Shown: piece by piece, positions 10,642 to 19,421 of the stretch
Position numbering within the stretch: position 1 is the first letter of the stretch
Layout: each line of letters starts with the position of its first letter
NCBI RefSeq assembly: GCF_000292915.1
Contig: NC_018514.1
Span: 310,001-374,000 of the forward strand
Direction: 5' to 3'
Length of the DNA: 64,000 bases
Source: Burkholderia cepacia GG4
Lineage (GTDB): Bacteria; Pseudomonadota; Gammaproteobacteria; Burkholderiales; Burkholderiaceae
Notes under the pieces: generated by a model
What the model was told of the DNA's origin: nothing
Seen by the model: only the letters and a program-made list of their open reading frames with translations
Database searches by the model: none
Program-made: the position numbers and the translations under genes

Positions 10642-12021
10642 TCAGGACGTGCCGCCGCCTAGGGCCTGGTACAGCGTCATCTGGTTGTTGAGTTGGTTCA
10701 GCCGCGTCAGCTCGTCGGCGCTTTGCGCGTCCCTTAGCCGCTGCTGCTGGTCGAGCCACGGCTGCACGGCGGTCGCGCCGGACGCGAATTGCGCCGCGGC
10801 CAGCCGTTCTGCGCGCTGCGCCTGCGTCAGCGACAGAGCACGCTGTTCGGCCTCGCGTGCGAGCTGTACGCGCGCCGACAGCGCGTTCTCGACTTCCGCG
10901 AGCGCGGTGTAGAGCCGCTGCCGGAAGCCGACGACGGTTTCCTCGTACTGTGTCTTCGAGACCTTGATCTGCAGTTGCATCGCGTTCCACTGGATGAACG
11001 GCAGCGCGAGGCCGAGCCCGAGCGTACCGACCGGGTTCGCGAGCACGCGCTCGAGGCTCGTGCTCGAGGTGCCGGCGTTGCCGGTCAGCGTGAAGGTCGG
11101 GTAGAAGCTCGTGCGGGTCGCATCGACCTGCGCGAGCGATTCGCGTATCCGGAACTCCGCCGCGCGCAGGTCCGGGCGGCGGCCGAGCAGGCTGGCGGGC
11201 AGGCCGGCCGCGACCTCGGGCGGCGCCGCGTCGGGCAGGGCCGACGGTTCGGCCGCGAGTTGCTGCGGCGGCCGGTCGAACAGGATCGCGAGCGCGTGAC
11301 GGTTCTCCGTGCGTTGCTGGATTAGCTGCGTCTGCGCCGCGCGTTGTGCGGCCAGGTTCTGTTCGGCCTGCGCGAGGTCGAGCCCCGACACGGCGCCGGC
11401 CGTGTGGCGCGACCGCACGATCACGAGCGTGCCCACTGCATACGCGATGTTCGCGTCGCCGAGCGCGATCTGCCGATTCAGATAGCCGAGCCGCCAGTAC
11501 AGCGACGCGGTCGTGCCGATTAGCGACAACCGCGCCGCTTCGAGATCGGCGGCGGTCGCATCGGCTTCCCAGCGTGCGGTGTCGCGCAACGCGGCGAGCC
11601 GGCCCCACAGGTCAATTTCGTAGCTGAGCGAACCGGTGATGCCGCTCGACCGGCTCATCCGGTGCGTATCGAGCGTGCGCGACACGCCGCCGTTCGCGCC
11701 AAGCGAAACCGTGGGCGCCAGGTTCGTATCGACGAACCCGGCCTGCAGTTGCGCGCGGTACACGCGGATCGCCGCGATCGCGAGATCGTTGTTCGCGCGC
11801 AGTGCATCGTCGATGAGCGCGTCGAGCTGCGGATCACCGAAGCTGCGCCACCAGTCGCGCGTCGCGGCCGGCGCATCGGCGGACACCGGCGCCGCCCAGT
11901 TCGCGGGCATCGCGACCACGGGCAGAGGCGCGTGGCGCGCGCCCGCACAGCCGGCCAGCAGCGCTGCCGCGCACGCGAAGGCGAAGGCGCCGAAGCGGCG
12001 AAACGATGAGGAGTGCGTCAT
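10642..12021 (-). CDS. Outer-membrane efflux lipoprotein, NodT/TolC-type factor
   Basis: A 459-residue RND-type outer-membrane factor. The N-terminus is a lipoprotein signal: an arginine-containing start, a hydrophobic core, then LLAGCAG with the lipobox cysteine at about residue 25. Two outer-membrane efflux repeats follow (around residues 60-250 and 265-450), with the family motifs SYEIDLWGRL and LGRRPDLRAAE. It would form the outer-membrane duct for the MacAB pump encoded just upstream; the gap to macB is only 12 bases. Confidence 0.93.
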   Translation of the reverse strand: MTHSSSFRRFGAFAFACAAALLAGCAGARHAPLPVVAMPANWAAPVSADAPAATRDWWRSFGDPQLDALIDDALRANNDLAIAAIRVYRAQLQAGFVDTNLAPTVSLGANGGVSRTLDTHRMSRSSGITGSLSYEIDLWGRLAALRDTARWEADATAADLEAARLSLIGTTASLYWRLGYLNRQIALGDANIAYAVGTLVIVRSRHTAGAVSGLDLAQAEQNLAAQRAAQTQLIQQRTENRHALAILFDRPPQQLAAEPSALPDAAPPEVAAGLPASLLGRRPDLRAAEFRIRESLAQVDATRTSFYPTFTLTGNAGTSSTSLERVLANPVGTLGLGLALPFIQWNAMQLQIKVSKTQYEETVVGFRQRLYTALAEVENALSARVQLAREAEQRALSLTQAQRAERLAAAQFASGATAVQPWLDQQQRLRDAQSADELTRLNQLNNQMTLYQALGGGTS

Positions 12022-12033
12022 GGGCAGGCTCCG

Positions 12034-14031
12034 TCAGTCGCGCGCGAGCGCATCGATCGGATCGAGCCGCGACGCGTTGCGCGCGGGCATGAAACCGAAG
12101 ATCACGCCGATGAGCGTCGAGCAGACGAACGCGGTGACGATCGCGCTGGCGGAGAACACCATCTTCCATTGCGCGACGAACATCGAGAACACGGCGCCGA
12201 GCCCGAACGACAGCGCGATCCCGATCGTGCCGCCGAGCAGGCAGACGAGCACGGCCTCGACGAGGAACTGCTGCAGAATGTCGGACTGCCGCGCGCCGAC
12301 CGCCATCCGGATGCCGATTTCGCGCGTACGCTCGGTGACCGACACGAGCATGATGTTCATTACGCCGATCCCGCCGACGACGAGCGAGATCACCGCGATC
12401 AGCGACAGCAGCAGCGTCAGCGACTGGCCGGTCTTCTCGACGGTCTTGACCACGCTGTCCATGTTGTACGTGAAGAAGTCCTTGCGACCGTGGCGCTGGA
12501 TCATCAGTTTCTCGAGGCTTTTTTCGGCGGCGGCGCTCGGTTGCCCGTCGCGCACGCGCACGGTGATGCTGTCCAGATAGCGCTGGCCGAACAGCCGGCC
12601 GCTCGCAGTCGTGTAAGGCACCCACACGTTCAGGCTTTTCACGCTGCCGAACACGCTCTTCTTGTCGGCCGTGACGCCGATCACGACGCACGGCACGTTG
12701 TCGACCAGGATCACTTCGCCGATCGGATTGCCGGTCGCGCCGGACAGCTTGCGGCGCGTGTTCTCGTCGATCACGGCCACCTGCGCCTGACGGCGTACTG
12801 CTTCGTCGTCGAACGCGATGCCGCGCGCGAACTGCATGCCGCGCGCCTGGAAGAAACGGTCGCCGACGCCGCTCACGAGCGCGTTCACGTCGATGTTGCG
12901 ATAGCGCAGCAGCAGCGTGCGCGACGTTTCGGGCGTCGCGCTGTCGACGTACGGTTGCTCGGCGAGCGCGGCGACATCGGCGGGCACGAGCGTCTGGATC
13001 GAGTCGGCGCGGTTGTCGCCCCAGTCAGTGCCCGGATAGAGGTTGATCGTGTTCGTGCCGATGCTGCCGATTTCGTCGAGCATGTAGCGCTTCGCGCCTT
13101 CGCCGATCGCGACGATCGACACGACCGACGTGATGCCGATGATGATACCGAGCATCGTCAGCAGCGTGCGCAACCGGTGCGACACGAGCGCGATCCACGC
13201 CATCCGGAAGGCTTCGGCGAAGCGGCCGGTACTGGCGGTGAAGCGCCGCGCACGGGTGTCGCGTGCGGCTGGCGGTAGCGTGTCGTCGCCGTCGTGCGTG
13301 GGCGCCGCGTCGATCGCCGCTTCGGCGAGCGCCTCGGCGTAATGGCGATTCGGCCGGTCGGAGACGATCTCGCCGTCGCTGATCTCGATGATGCGCCGCG
13401 CATGGCGCGCGACGGCCTTGTCGTGCGTGACGATGACGATCGTGTGGCCGAGTGCGTTCAGCTCGTGCAGGATGCGTAGCACGTCCTGGCCGCTTTTCGT
13501 ATCGAGCGCGCCCGTCGGTTCGTCGGCAAGGATCACCTGGCCGCCATTCATCAGCGCGCGTGCGATGCTCACGCGCTGCTGCTGGCCGCCCGACAGCTGA
13601 CCGGGCCGATGATGCGCGCGATCGGCGAGTCCGAGGCGCGCGAGCAGTGCGCGTGCCCGCGTGTGCCGTTCGATGCGCGCGGCGCCCGCATAGATCGCCG
13701 GCATCTCGAGGTTCGCGACGGCGTCGACGTGCGGCAGCAAGTGATAACGCTGGAACACGAAGCCGAAATGCTCGCGGCGCAGTTGCGCGAGCTCGTCGCT
13801 GTCGAGCATGTGCGTGTCGCGACCGCCGACCGTGTAGATGCCTTCGCTTGGATGATCGAGGCAGCCGAGGATGTTCATCAGCGTCGATTTGCCGGACCCC
13901 GACGCGCCGACGATCGCGACGATCTCGCCCGCGTCGATCGAAATGGTCACGTTGTTCAGGACGACGACATCCTTGTCGCCAGCCGGGAAGCGCCGCGTGA
14001 CGGCGGCGAGTTTCAGCAGGGGAGTGTTCAT
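12034..14031 (-). CDS. macB: MacB-type ABC transporter, ATPase-permease fusion
   Basis: A 665-residue protein with an N-terminal ABC ATPase and a C-terminal FtsX-type permease. Seen: Walker A GASGSGKST, signature LSGGQQQRVSIARAL, Walker B VILADEPTGALD, then a first transmembrane segment (LRTLLTMLGIIIGITSVVSIVAI), a large periplasmic domain and three C-terminal transmembrane segments with GGIGVMNIMLVSVTERTREI. It would drive tripartite export of macrolides, peptides or lipids. The frame is open far into macA, but the ATG at 14031, two bases from the macA stop, gives the normal MacB length (about 650). Confidence 0.94.
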   Translation of the reverse strand: MNTPLLKLAAVTRRFPAGDKDVVVLNNVTISIDAGEIVAIVGASGSGKSTLMNILGCLDHPSEGIYTVGGRDTHMLDSDELAQLRREHFGFVFQRYHLLPHVDAVANLEMPAIYAGAARIERHTRARALLARLGLADRAHHRPGQLSGGQQQRVSIARALMNGGQVILADEPTGALDTKSGQDVLRILHELNALGHTIVIVTHDKAVARHARRIIEISDGEIVSDRPNRHYAEALAEAAIDAAPTHDGDDTLPPAARDTRARRFTASTGRFAEAFRMAWIALVSHRLRTLLTMLGIIIGITSVVSIVAIGEGAKRYMLDEIGSIGTNTINLYPGTDWGDNRADSIQTLVPADVAALAEQPYVDSATPETSRTLLLRYRNIDVNALVSGVGDRFFQARGMQFARGIAFDDEAVRRQAQVAVIDENTRRKLSGATGNPIGEVILVDNVPCVVIGVTADKKSVFGSVKSLNVWVPYTTASGRLFGQRYLDSITVRVRDGQPSAAAEKSLEKLMIQRHGRKDFFTYNMDSVVKTVEKTGQSLTLLLSLIAVISLVVGGIGVMNIMLVSVTERTREIGIRMAVGARQSDILQQFLVEAVLVCLLGGTIGIALSFGLGAVFSMFVAQWKMVFSASAIVTAFVCSTLIGVIFGFMPARNASRLDPIDALARD

Positions 14032-14033
14032 CG

Positions 14034-15212
14034 TCACACCACGTCCGCGAGCGGCGCGTGCTCGTCCGCGGCGGCTTCGCCGATCACGACGCGCTCGCCG
14101 TCCTTCAGACCCGCTAGCACCTCGACGCGCACGTTGTTGTTGATGCCGATGCGCACCGCGCGCGCTTCGGTGCTGCCGTCGGCGCGAAGCACGCGAACCG
14201 AGTAGGTGCCGTCTTTGTGTTTCTCGCCGAGCGCGGCGGTTGGCATGCTGAGGGCGTTGCGCGCGTTGTCGAGCACGATGCTGACCTGCGTCGTCATCGA
14301 GATGCGCAGACGATGCTCGGGATTCGGCACTTCGAACAGCGCGTTGTAAAACACGGCGCTGTTCGACTTCGCGCCGCCGCCAAGCGTACTCTGCGCATCG
14401 GCGTAGTTCTGCGGCGCCGGCTCGATCGCACGCAGCTTGCCGTAGTGCCGCTTGTCTGGTTCGCCGAGGATCGTGAAATACGCAGTCTGCCCGGCACGCA
14501 CACGGATCACATCGGCTTCTGAGATCTGCGCCTTGACGGTCATTGTGTCGAGATCGGCGAGTTTCAGGATCACCGGTGCCTGCTGTTGTGCGATCACGGT
14601 CTGGCCTTCCTGCGTGACGATCGCGACGACCTCGCCGTCGATCGGCGCGACGATGCGTGTATAGCCGACGTTGGCCTGCGCGGTCTCGATCTGGATGCGC
14701 GCAGAGCGGATCTGCGCGGCGAGCGACGCGAGTGCCGCTCGCTGTACGTCGAGCGCCGCACGTGCTGCCTCGAAGGCTTCGCGCGACGTCGCATCGTCGG
14801 GCAGCATCGCCTGCTGGCGACGGAATGCGAGTTCGGCCTGAGTGAGCTGCGCGGCGGTCGATTGTTGCTGCGCGCGCAGACTTTCCTCGCTGGCGCGCGC
14901 CTGGCGCAGTGCATTCTCGGAAATCACGGGATCGATTTCGGCGAGCCATTGGCCCTTGACGACCTTGTCGCCGAGCTTTGCCTTCAGCGTTTTCAACTGC
15001 CCCGACACCTGCGCACCAACGTCGACCTGCTTGAACGCCTGCAGCGCACCAGTCGCGAGTACTGCGTTTTCGAGATCGTTGCGCGTGACGTGTGCAGTCA
15101 GGTACTGCGGATGCTTGTTTGGCGCGAATATCGTTAGGGCTACGACGGTGGCGATGGCGACGACACTGCTGATGGTCAGCACAATGAGTCTGCGGCGGAT
15201 CTTCTGATTCAT
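14034..15212 (-). CDS. macA: MacA-type periplasmic adaptor (membrane-fusion protein)
   Basis: A 392-residue adaptor with an N-terminal membrane anchor (RRLIVLTISSVVAIATVVALTIF, residues 6-29). Barrel-sandwich lipoyl halves follow (VDVGAQVSGQLKTL and GEVVAIVTQEGQTV) around an alpha-helical hairpin of about 100 residues rich in A, Q and R. A beta-barrel domain comes last. It would link MacB in the inner membrane to the lipoprotein duct. First gene of the macA-macB-duct operon. Confidence 0.93.
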   Translation of the reverse strand: MNQKIRRRLIVLTISSVVAIATVVALTIFAPNKHPQYLTAHVTRNDLENAVLATGALQAFKQVDVGAQVSGQLKTLKAKLGDKVVKGQWLAEIDPVISENALRQARASEESLRAQQQSTAAQLTQAELAFRRQQAMLPDDATSREAFEAARAALDVQRAALASLAAQIRSARIQIETAQANVGYTRIVAPIDGEVVAIVTQEGQTVIAQQQAPVILKLADLDTMTVKAQISEADVIRVRAGQTAYFTILGEPDKRHYGKLRAIEPAPQNYADAQSTLGGGAKSNSAVFYNALFEVPNPEHRLRISMTTQVSIVLDNARNALSMPTAALGEKHKDGTYSVRVLRADGSTEARAVRIGINNNVRVEVLAGLKDGERVVIGEAAADEHAPLADVV

Positions 15213-15586
15213 GACAATGCGGCGGTGATGAGTCGGGCGTCGGCAGTGTGGATGGCCAATCGGGATGATCTAGCTAGCGAGGCATGCGGTGCAGTTCGAT
15301 CGAAGCAGAGTCGGGCAGGTATCGCGTGGCGGTGCCCATTCGAGTCGGTCGGTTATGGTAATCGAGGTAATTTCGTGAATTCGTGTAGGAATTGTGCCGA
15401 ACTGTGCCGATTGCATCGCCTGAACGGAATTTGAGCTTTTCCATTGTTGCAATCTGTGAAATAGACAGGCAAATGCACGGGAGCAACGCGCAGTGGCAGA
15501 GTGGCTTCTCTCCGAGGTAAGCGCGAACGACCAAGGAACGTTTCTTACAACTCTAGGAGCGCGCCGAGGTTGGGCGATCGACGTGA
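15213..15586. other. Intergenic region upstream of macA; start of AT-rich island
   Basis: 374 bases with no convincing gene. Base composition drops from the surrounding GC-rich level toward AT-rich to the right. It must hold the macA promoter on the minus strand. Short repeats of GTGCCGA occur around 15392-15410. The short open frames here have no recognisable protein features. Confidence 0.5.
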
Positions 15587-16354
15587 TTATTTTCGATCAA
15601 TCTTTTCGGTCAGATCTTTTCTGGAAATAAATCCAGCGGTTCTTTCGCCAGAAGGCAGGAATGTGGTGGGTGTTCCCTTGATGTTGAGCTTCTTTCCCAG
15701 TGAAAGGAGTTCGTTGGTGATGGCTGGCTGACATGCTCTGCGAGGAGCAGTGATTTTTCCTTTTTGAATCCATTGCCTCCATGCCAGTGATCGGTTGTCG
15801 GCGCAAAGAATCATTCCAGACTTGATGACTGAGTCAGCGGAAAGGATGGGGTACAGGAAAATATATATGGTTGAGTTTGGGATCTTGTTCAGCTCGGGAC
15901 TCATTTTCTTGCAAAATGAGCAGTTTGGATCGAAGAATGTGGCGATCACTCGTGCTCCGGTTCCGTTTTTTATCTTTATTGCGTGCTGAAATGGTAGGTC
16001 ATTGATATTTATGTTGTTAATCTTATTAAATCGAATTTCCGTCAGATTTTCCTGGCTGATGGTGTCGAATATGTTCCCGATGATGATGTGCGAGCCGGAT
16101 GGATTGCTATAAAAAATCCGGGAATCCGCGGTGATTTCATATAAACCATTAATTTCAGATGGGGCGACAGTCTCTATTTTTAATTCCGGGATTTTTATTT
16201 GTAAGATTCGCCTCAGATTTTCTTCTTCCTGAACGGCGACGGCGTTCACGTGCACTGTGGCGAGAACGATCGTCAGGAGTGGCGCGGCGTATAGTCTCAG
16301 ATTATTCGGCATGGTACGTAAGAGCTGTAATTTGGGCGGGTGGCGAACTGTCAT
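15587..16354 (-). CDS. DsbC-like periplasmic thiol:disulfide isomerase
   Basis: A 255-residue exported thioredoxin-fold protein, near the DsbC precursor size. Seen: a hydrophobic signal (LYAAPLLTIVLATVHVNAVA), a DsbC-like dimerisation region with YEITADSRIFYSNPSGSHIIIGNIFD, then the active site FFDPNCSFCKK and the cis-proline loop GTPTTFLPSG. A second cysteine pair (ILCAD and RRACQ) sits where E. coli DsbC has its structural disulfide. The ATG at 16354 overlaps the upstream stop (ATGA); ATG 16312 gives a more compact signal peptide and is the alternative. AT-rich codon use differs from the flanks. It would shuffle disulfides in secreted proteins, possibly the six-cysteine peptide of the same operon. 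Confidence 0.85.
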   Translation of the reverse strand: MTVRHPPKLQLLRTMPNNLRLYAAPLLTIVLATVHVNAVAVQEEENLRRILQIKIPELKIETVAPSEINGLYEITADSRIFYSNPSGSHIIIGNIFDTISQENLTEIRFNKINNININDLPFQHAIKIKNGTGARVIATFFDPNCSFCKKMSPELNKIPNSTIYIFLYPILSADSVIKSGMILCADNRSLAWRQWIQKGKITAPRRACQPAITNELLSLGKKLNIKGTPTTFLPSGERTAGFISRKDLTEKIDRK

Positions 16355-17100
16355 GCGCTCGTTGCCCGTATTAGAGTTTGTGCGATGCTGACGTTGGCTT
16401 GCTTTTCTATGGCGCCGCTCAAGCAAAGTTTCTCGAGGTGATGATAAATAAATATGTCTCCCGGGAATGCCTGCTTCTCTGAATCAAGTTTTTCCATTAT
16501 GCGTAATGCAACTATCGGGGCTGGTTCCCATTCCTTGGTTATGAAATTGATGATGTATTTGTCGAAATGCGATGACGCGAATGACTGGATTTTTCCAGTG
16601 CAGTCGATCAGTCTAAAGTCCGAATTTTCGTTGGTTAGGGCATCCCATTCTTGGATGTAATGTTTGATGTCGCGCACCTTTTTCTCCGCTGCATCGTCGA
16701 GAAAAATGGCGAGGTCGTGGAAATTCACGGTGGAGTTGGTCGCGTTTTCGGGAAGCGAGATCAAGAAAAATTCTCGCATTCTTTGAGAGCTCGTCCAATG
16801 TATAAAATTCGCATATTCGTCTGACGATAGAGGGTTTACCCATGCGAAAATTTTTGCGCCTTGGTCGATGGCCTGGGCGTTGGTCGATAAATTTTCCGGA
16901 ACATAGCCAAAATTCTCGGAAAACCATGCCGAAAGAGTTTTGGTGTTGCGTTCCTTGAGCGGACCGAGATGCCAGTCTCCACCAATAAGAACACATGATT
17001 CAGTAAAATTTCTTTTTGAAACTGCGGATGAAATGATATTGAAGGACGTGTTCGAAAATGTTGCGTGGACTATATTTTTATCATCTTTGCTTTGAGTCAT
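16351..17100 (-). CDS. DUF1835/DUF3658-like protein
   Basis: A 249-residue cytoplasmic-looking protein without signal peptide. The first 60 residues (HATFSNTSFNIISSAVSK, then IGGDWHLGPLKERN) resemble the N-terminal DUF1835 pattern of a histidine-starting strand, an aspartate-leucine-x-x-GP turn and an arginine-tryptophan-like helix. The C-terminal part (FDKYIINFITKEWEPA and FPGDIFIYHHLEKLCLSGAIE) resembles DUF3658. Function is unknown in both families. It overlaps the DsbC-like gene by four bases, so the two are probably translated together. AT-rich codon use marks it as acquired. The family assignment is by eye and moderate. Confidence 0.7.
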   Translation of the reverse strand: MTQSKDDKNIVHATFSNTSFNIISSAVSKRNFTESCVLIGGDWHLGPLKERNTKTLSAWFSENFGYVPENLSTNAQAIDQGAKIFAWVNPLSSDEYANFIHWTSSQRMREFFLISLPENATNSTVNFHDLAIFLDDAAEKKVRDIKHYIQEWDALTNENSDFRLIDCTGKIQSFASSHFDKYIINFITKEWEPAPIVALRIMEKLDSEKQAFPGDIFIYHHLEKLCLSGAIEKQANVSIAQTLIRATSA

Positions 17101-17221
17101 TTGAATTCCTCAATTTGAAGGGAAGGTTGCAGATTCGTCGCGAACGGACGATGGTATTGGCAAGGTTGAGGAATTTGGGGTCGACCAGTGTTGGCGCTCG
17201 CGACGAAATGAATCATTGTTT

Positions 17222-17530
17222 CTATACGGCGCAACCGGTTATCCTCGGCCACCACCCATTCGAGCGATTGCAGTTGTTCAAACAATCCCCGCATCGCGTC
17301 ATGCCGGCGGTACTGCCAGGTCTGCTGCCGTACCGTTGGATACACATTGTGTAAAAGACAGTGCAGCTTGTAAATGCGCGTTGATTCGAATTGTTCGGGC
17401 CTTCGAGGATTTTGTTGGCAAGCCCTTCTGCGGCGGCGATGCCGGGATGGAGCATGGTAATTGCTATGCCAAAGGTGACGGCGATCGATCTGACGCTCTT
17501 TCTTGTGAAGAAGCTTTGCTTGGAATGCAT
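17222..17530 (-). CDS. Small secreted six-cysteine peptide, unknown function
   Basis: A 102-residue protein with a clear Sec signal (positively charged start, hydrophobic ITMLHPG core, cleavage expected near AAA-EG around residue 35). The mature part is about 67 residues with exactly six cysteines in a spacing C-x6-C-x16-C-x2-C-x3-C-x13-C, suggesting three disulfides. A near-perfect Shine-Dalgarno (AAAGGAGGT) sits six bases before the ATG, strong support for expression. It is the first gene of a three-gene AT-rich cluster containing a DsbC-like isomerase. No family recognised; a toxin, bacteriocin-like peptide or surface protein are all possible. Confidence 0.72.
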   Translation of the reverse strand: MHSKQSFFTRKSVRSIAVTFGIAITMLHPGIAAAEGLANKILEGPNNSNQRAFTSCTVFYTMCIQRYGSRPGSTAGMTRCGDCLNNCNRSNGWWPRITGCAV

Positions 17531-18190
17531 CTAAACCTCCTTTGTAGCGGGTTGAGGGGGGTAATTTATTGATGCGGGACTGGTTAATTTTTGAGATTTT
17601 CGTTTCGGTTTCAAATTTGGATTCCTGTGTTAGACAGGTTAATTATTTTGTTGGCTGTCTTTCAAGTGATTATTTTTTTGAGAAAAGAAAATTGTTGCTG
17701 ACTGTGATATTGCAAACTTTGTTAAATTTAAGCTGGTGTGTGTCTATTGGTTTGTGTTTTCCGAAAGACGGCGCAAGCGTGGGTTCAGTGTGACCGCAGA
17801 ACCCGGAGAGCGGCAGGGTCGACGTTTTTTGAGGGTTCGGACGGCGAATGGAAGGCGCCGATTGCGAAGGGCTTGGATCTCGAGTCGCGCGTGGCCGAAG
17901 CAGCGAGAGTGTTAGCCATCGACGGTGAATACATCGAATAGGCGACGCTCGCGTAGGGCTGGCATGTTGGGGCGAATCGACACGACGCGCAGAGTGGTCG
18001 TGCCGGTGTTGAGTTCGACGCTCGGCGACTCAGTAAGTCTTGTCGGCCGCACGTGGTCTTCTTGCGCAGGATTTCGCGCGCCGCGTAGCGGCTATAGATT
18101 CACCGAACAGGCTGTGGAAATTGTGACCACCGTTTGGTGCGTGTTACCGCTGCGCCGCAACGATCGCCATCATCGGCCGTTCGCGCTCTT
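17531..18190. other. AT-rich intergenic region with island edge
   Basis: About 660 bases without a convincing gene. The left part (17531-17790) is strongly AT-rich with T-tracts and should contain the minus-strand promoter of the six-cysteine peptide operon. Composition rises to the chromosomal GC level from about 17800. The right part leads into a truncated gene and seems to hold the junction of the acquired segment. Confidence 0.5.
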
Positions 18191-18231
18191 CGTCGAGCGC
18201 GGGCCATCACCACGGCCATTTCCTGCTGTCG

Positions 18232-19326
18232 ATGATCTTCGGCACGCTGTTCCTCGTCGACGGGTTGCTGCAGTGCACGTCCGCGTGGATGGTGCGCTAC
18301 CGGCGCTGGCACGTCGCGTTCGGGTGGGGCGTCGTCGAAATCCTGCTCGCGATCTTCTTCTACCAGCCGTACCCGACCCACTATGTGGGCACCGTGCCGT
18401 ACTGCCTCGGCTTGCTGCTGACGTTCGGCGGGATGCACATGCTGAGCCTCGCCGCGCGCGTGCGGCGGCTGACACGCAACCCCGCGTTCGTCATGTCGTC
18501 GGCGCCGGCGATCCTGCCAGACATCGACGTGGCGCCCGACATCCCGCGGTTCACGCAAGCTGACTGGGACGGCCCGCCGGCCGACCACGAGCACGCGCTC
18601 ACTGTGCACGTGTGGACGCCGACCGGCACGTCGAAGGCCGAAGCGCAGCGCTATTCGGTGATCGACCGCTACATCGCGGCGGTGGACGTCAACGGTGTGA
18701 TCTCGACCGGCCACGCGGCGCTGGAGTCGCCCGAAGGCATCTACATCAGCCTGTATCCGGCCGTCGAGATCGATCGTTCTCCGGACGAATTCACCCGGCT
18801 CCTGCGCGCGACCCGCGAGAACGACGTGCCGGGCCTGTTCCAGCCCGACTATGCGACCGAGTCGAACGCATGGTGCCCGTCGACCGTGCGCGTCCGGATT
18901 CGCAACTACGATCCGGCGAAGCTGGACGCGTTCTGGTCGTCGTACCGGCAGACCGTCACCTACAACCTCACGCATCGCAACTGCTCGAGCACCGTGTCGA
19001 ACGCGCTCGAAGCCGCGCTCGACGGCGCGGTGTGGCGGCTCAAGGGTGAGCGGGCCGGGTGGGGCGCATTCGTCCGGCTGCTGCTCACGCCCGAGCTGTG
19101 GGTGGCCGCGCAGATCCGCAAGCGCGCGGTGACGATGGCATGGACGCCCGGCCTCACGCTCGACTATGCGCGTGCGCTCAGCATGCTGGCCGATCCGCGG
19201 CCGTTCGCGTGGTGGCAGGTCGCGCGCTCGGCCGTGACGGCGATCATGGCGTCGCGCCGCGCGTGGCGCGAGCAGGACAGTGCGGCGCTGTCGCAGGGTG
19301 GATCGGAAGCCGCGTCGATGAAATAA
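18232..19326 (+). CDS. DUF308 (HdeD-like) membrane domain fused to putative cysteine-peptidase-like domain; 5' end missing
   Basis: 364 residues from the first ATG. Residues 1-80 are the C-terminal half of an HdeD/DUF308 membrane domain (MIFGTLFLVDGLLQCTSAW, GWGVVEILLAIFFYQPYP, LGLLLTFGGMHML). The in-frame upstream codons still encode AGHHHGHFLLS, a typical continuation of that domain, but the frame stops at 18124 and the expected first three or so helices are absent. The soluble remainder carries STGHAALES and TYNLTHRNCSSTVSNALE; histidine followed by a downstream NCS is reminiscent of permuted papain-fold families such as DUF4105, an inference only. Probably a 5'-truncated gene at the edge of the AT-rich island. 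Confidence 0.65.
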   Translation: MIFGTLFLVDGLLQCTSAWMVRYRRWHVAFGWGVVEILLAIFFYQPYPTHYVGTVPYCLGLLLTFGGMHMLSLAARVRRLTRNPAFVMSSAPAILPDIDVAPDIPRFTQADWDGPPADHEHALTVHVWTPTGTSKAEAQRYSVIDRYIAAVDVNGVISTGHAALESPEGIYISLYPAVEIDRSPDEFTRLLRATRENDVPGLFQPDYATESNAWCPSTVRVRIRNYDPAKLDAFWSSYRQTVTYNLTHRNCSSTVSNALEAALDGAVWRLKGERAGWGAFVRLLLTPELWVAAQIRKRAVTMAWTPGLTLDYARALSMLADPRPFAWWQVARSAVTAIMASRRAWREQDSAALSQGGSEAASMK

Positions 19327-19421
19327 TCACGGGGCGCCGGACGAGGGCCCGGCGCGACATAGGCCACCGCCGGGCGATCCGGCGCCGTGGCACGCCATCA
19401 GAACCCGCATGACGAACAACA

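Noticed and set aside
12034..14949. The 971-codon frame as a single large MacB-like protein.
   Set aside because: The first 300 codons overlap macA out of frame and lack similarity to ABC transporters; MacB begins at 14031.
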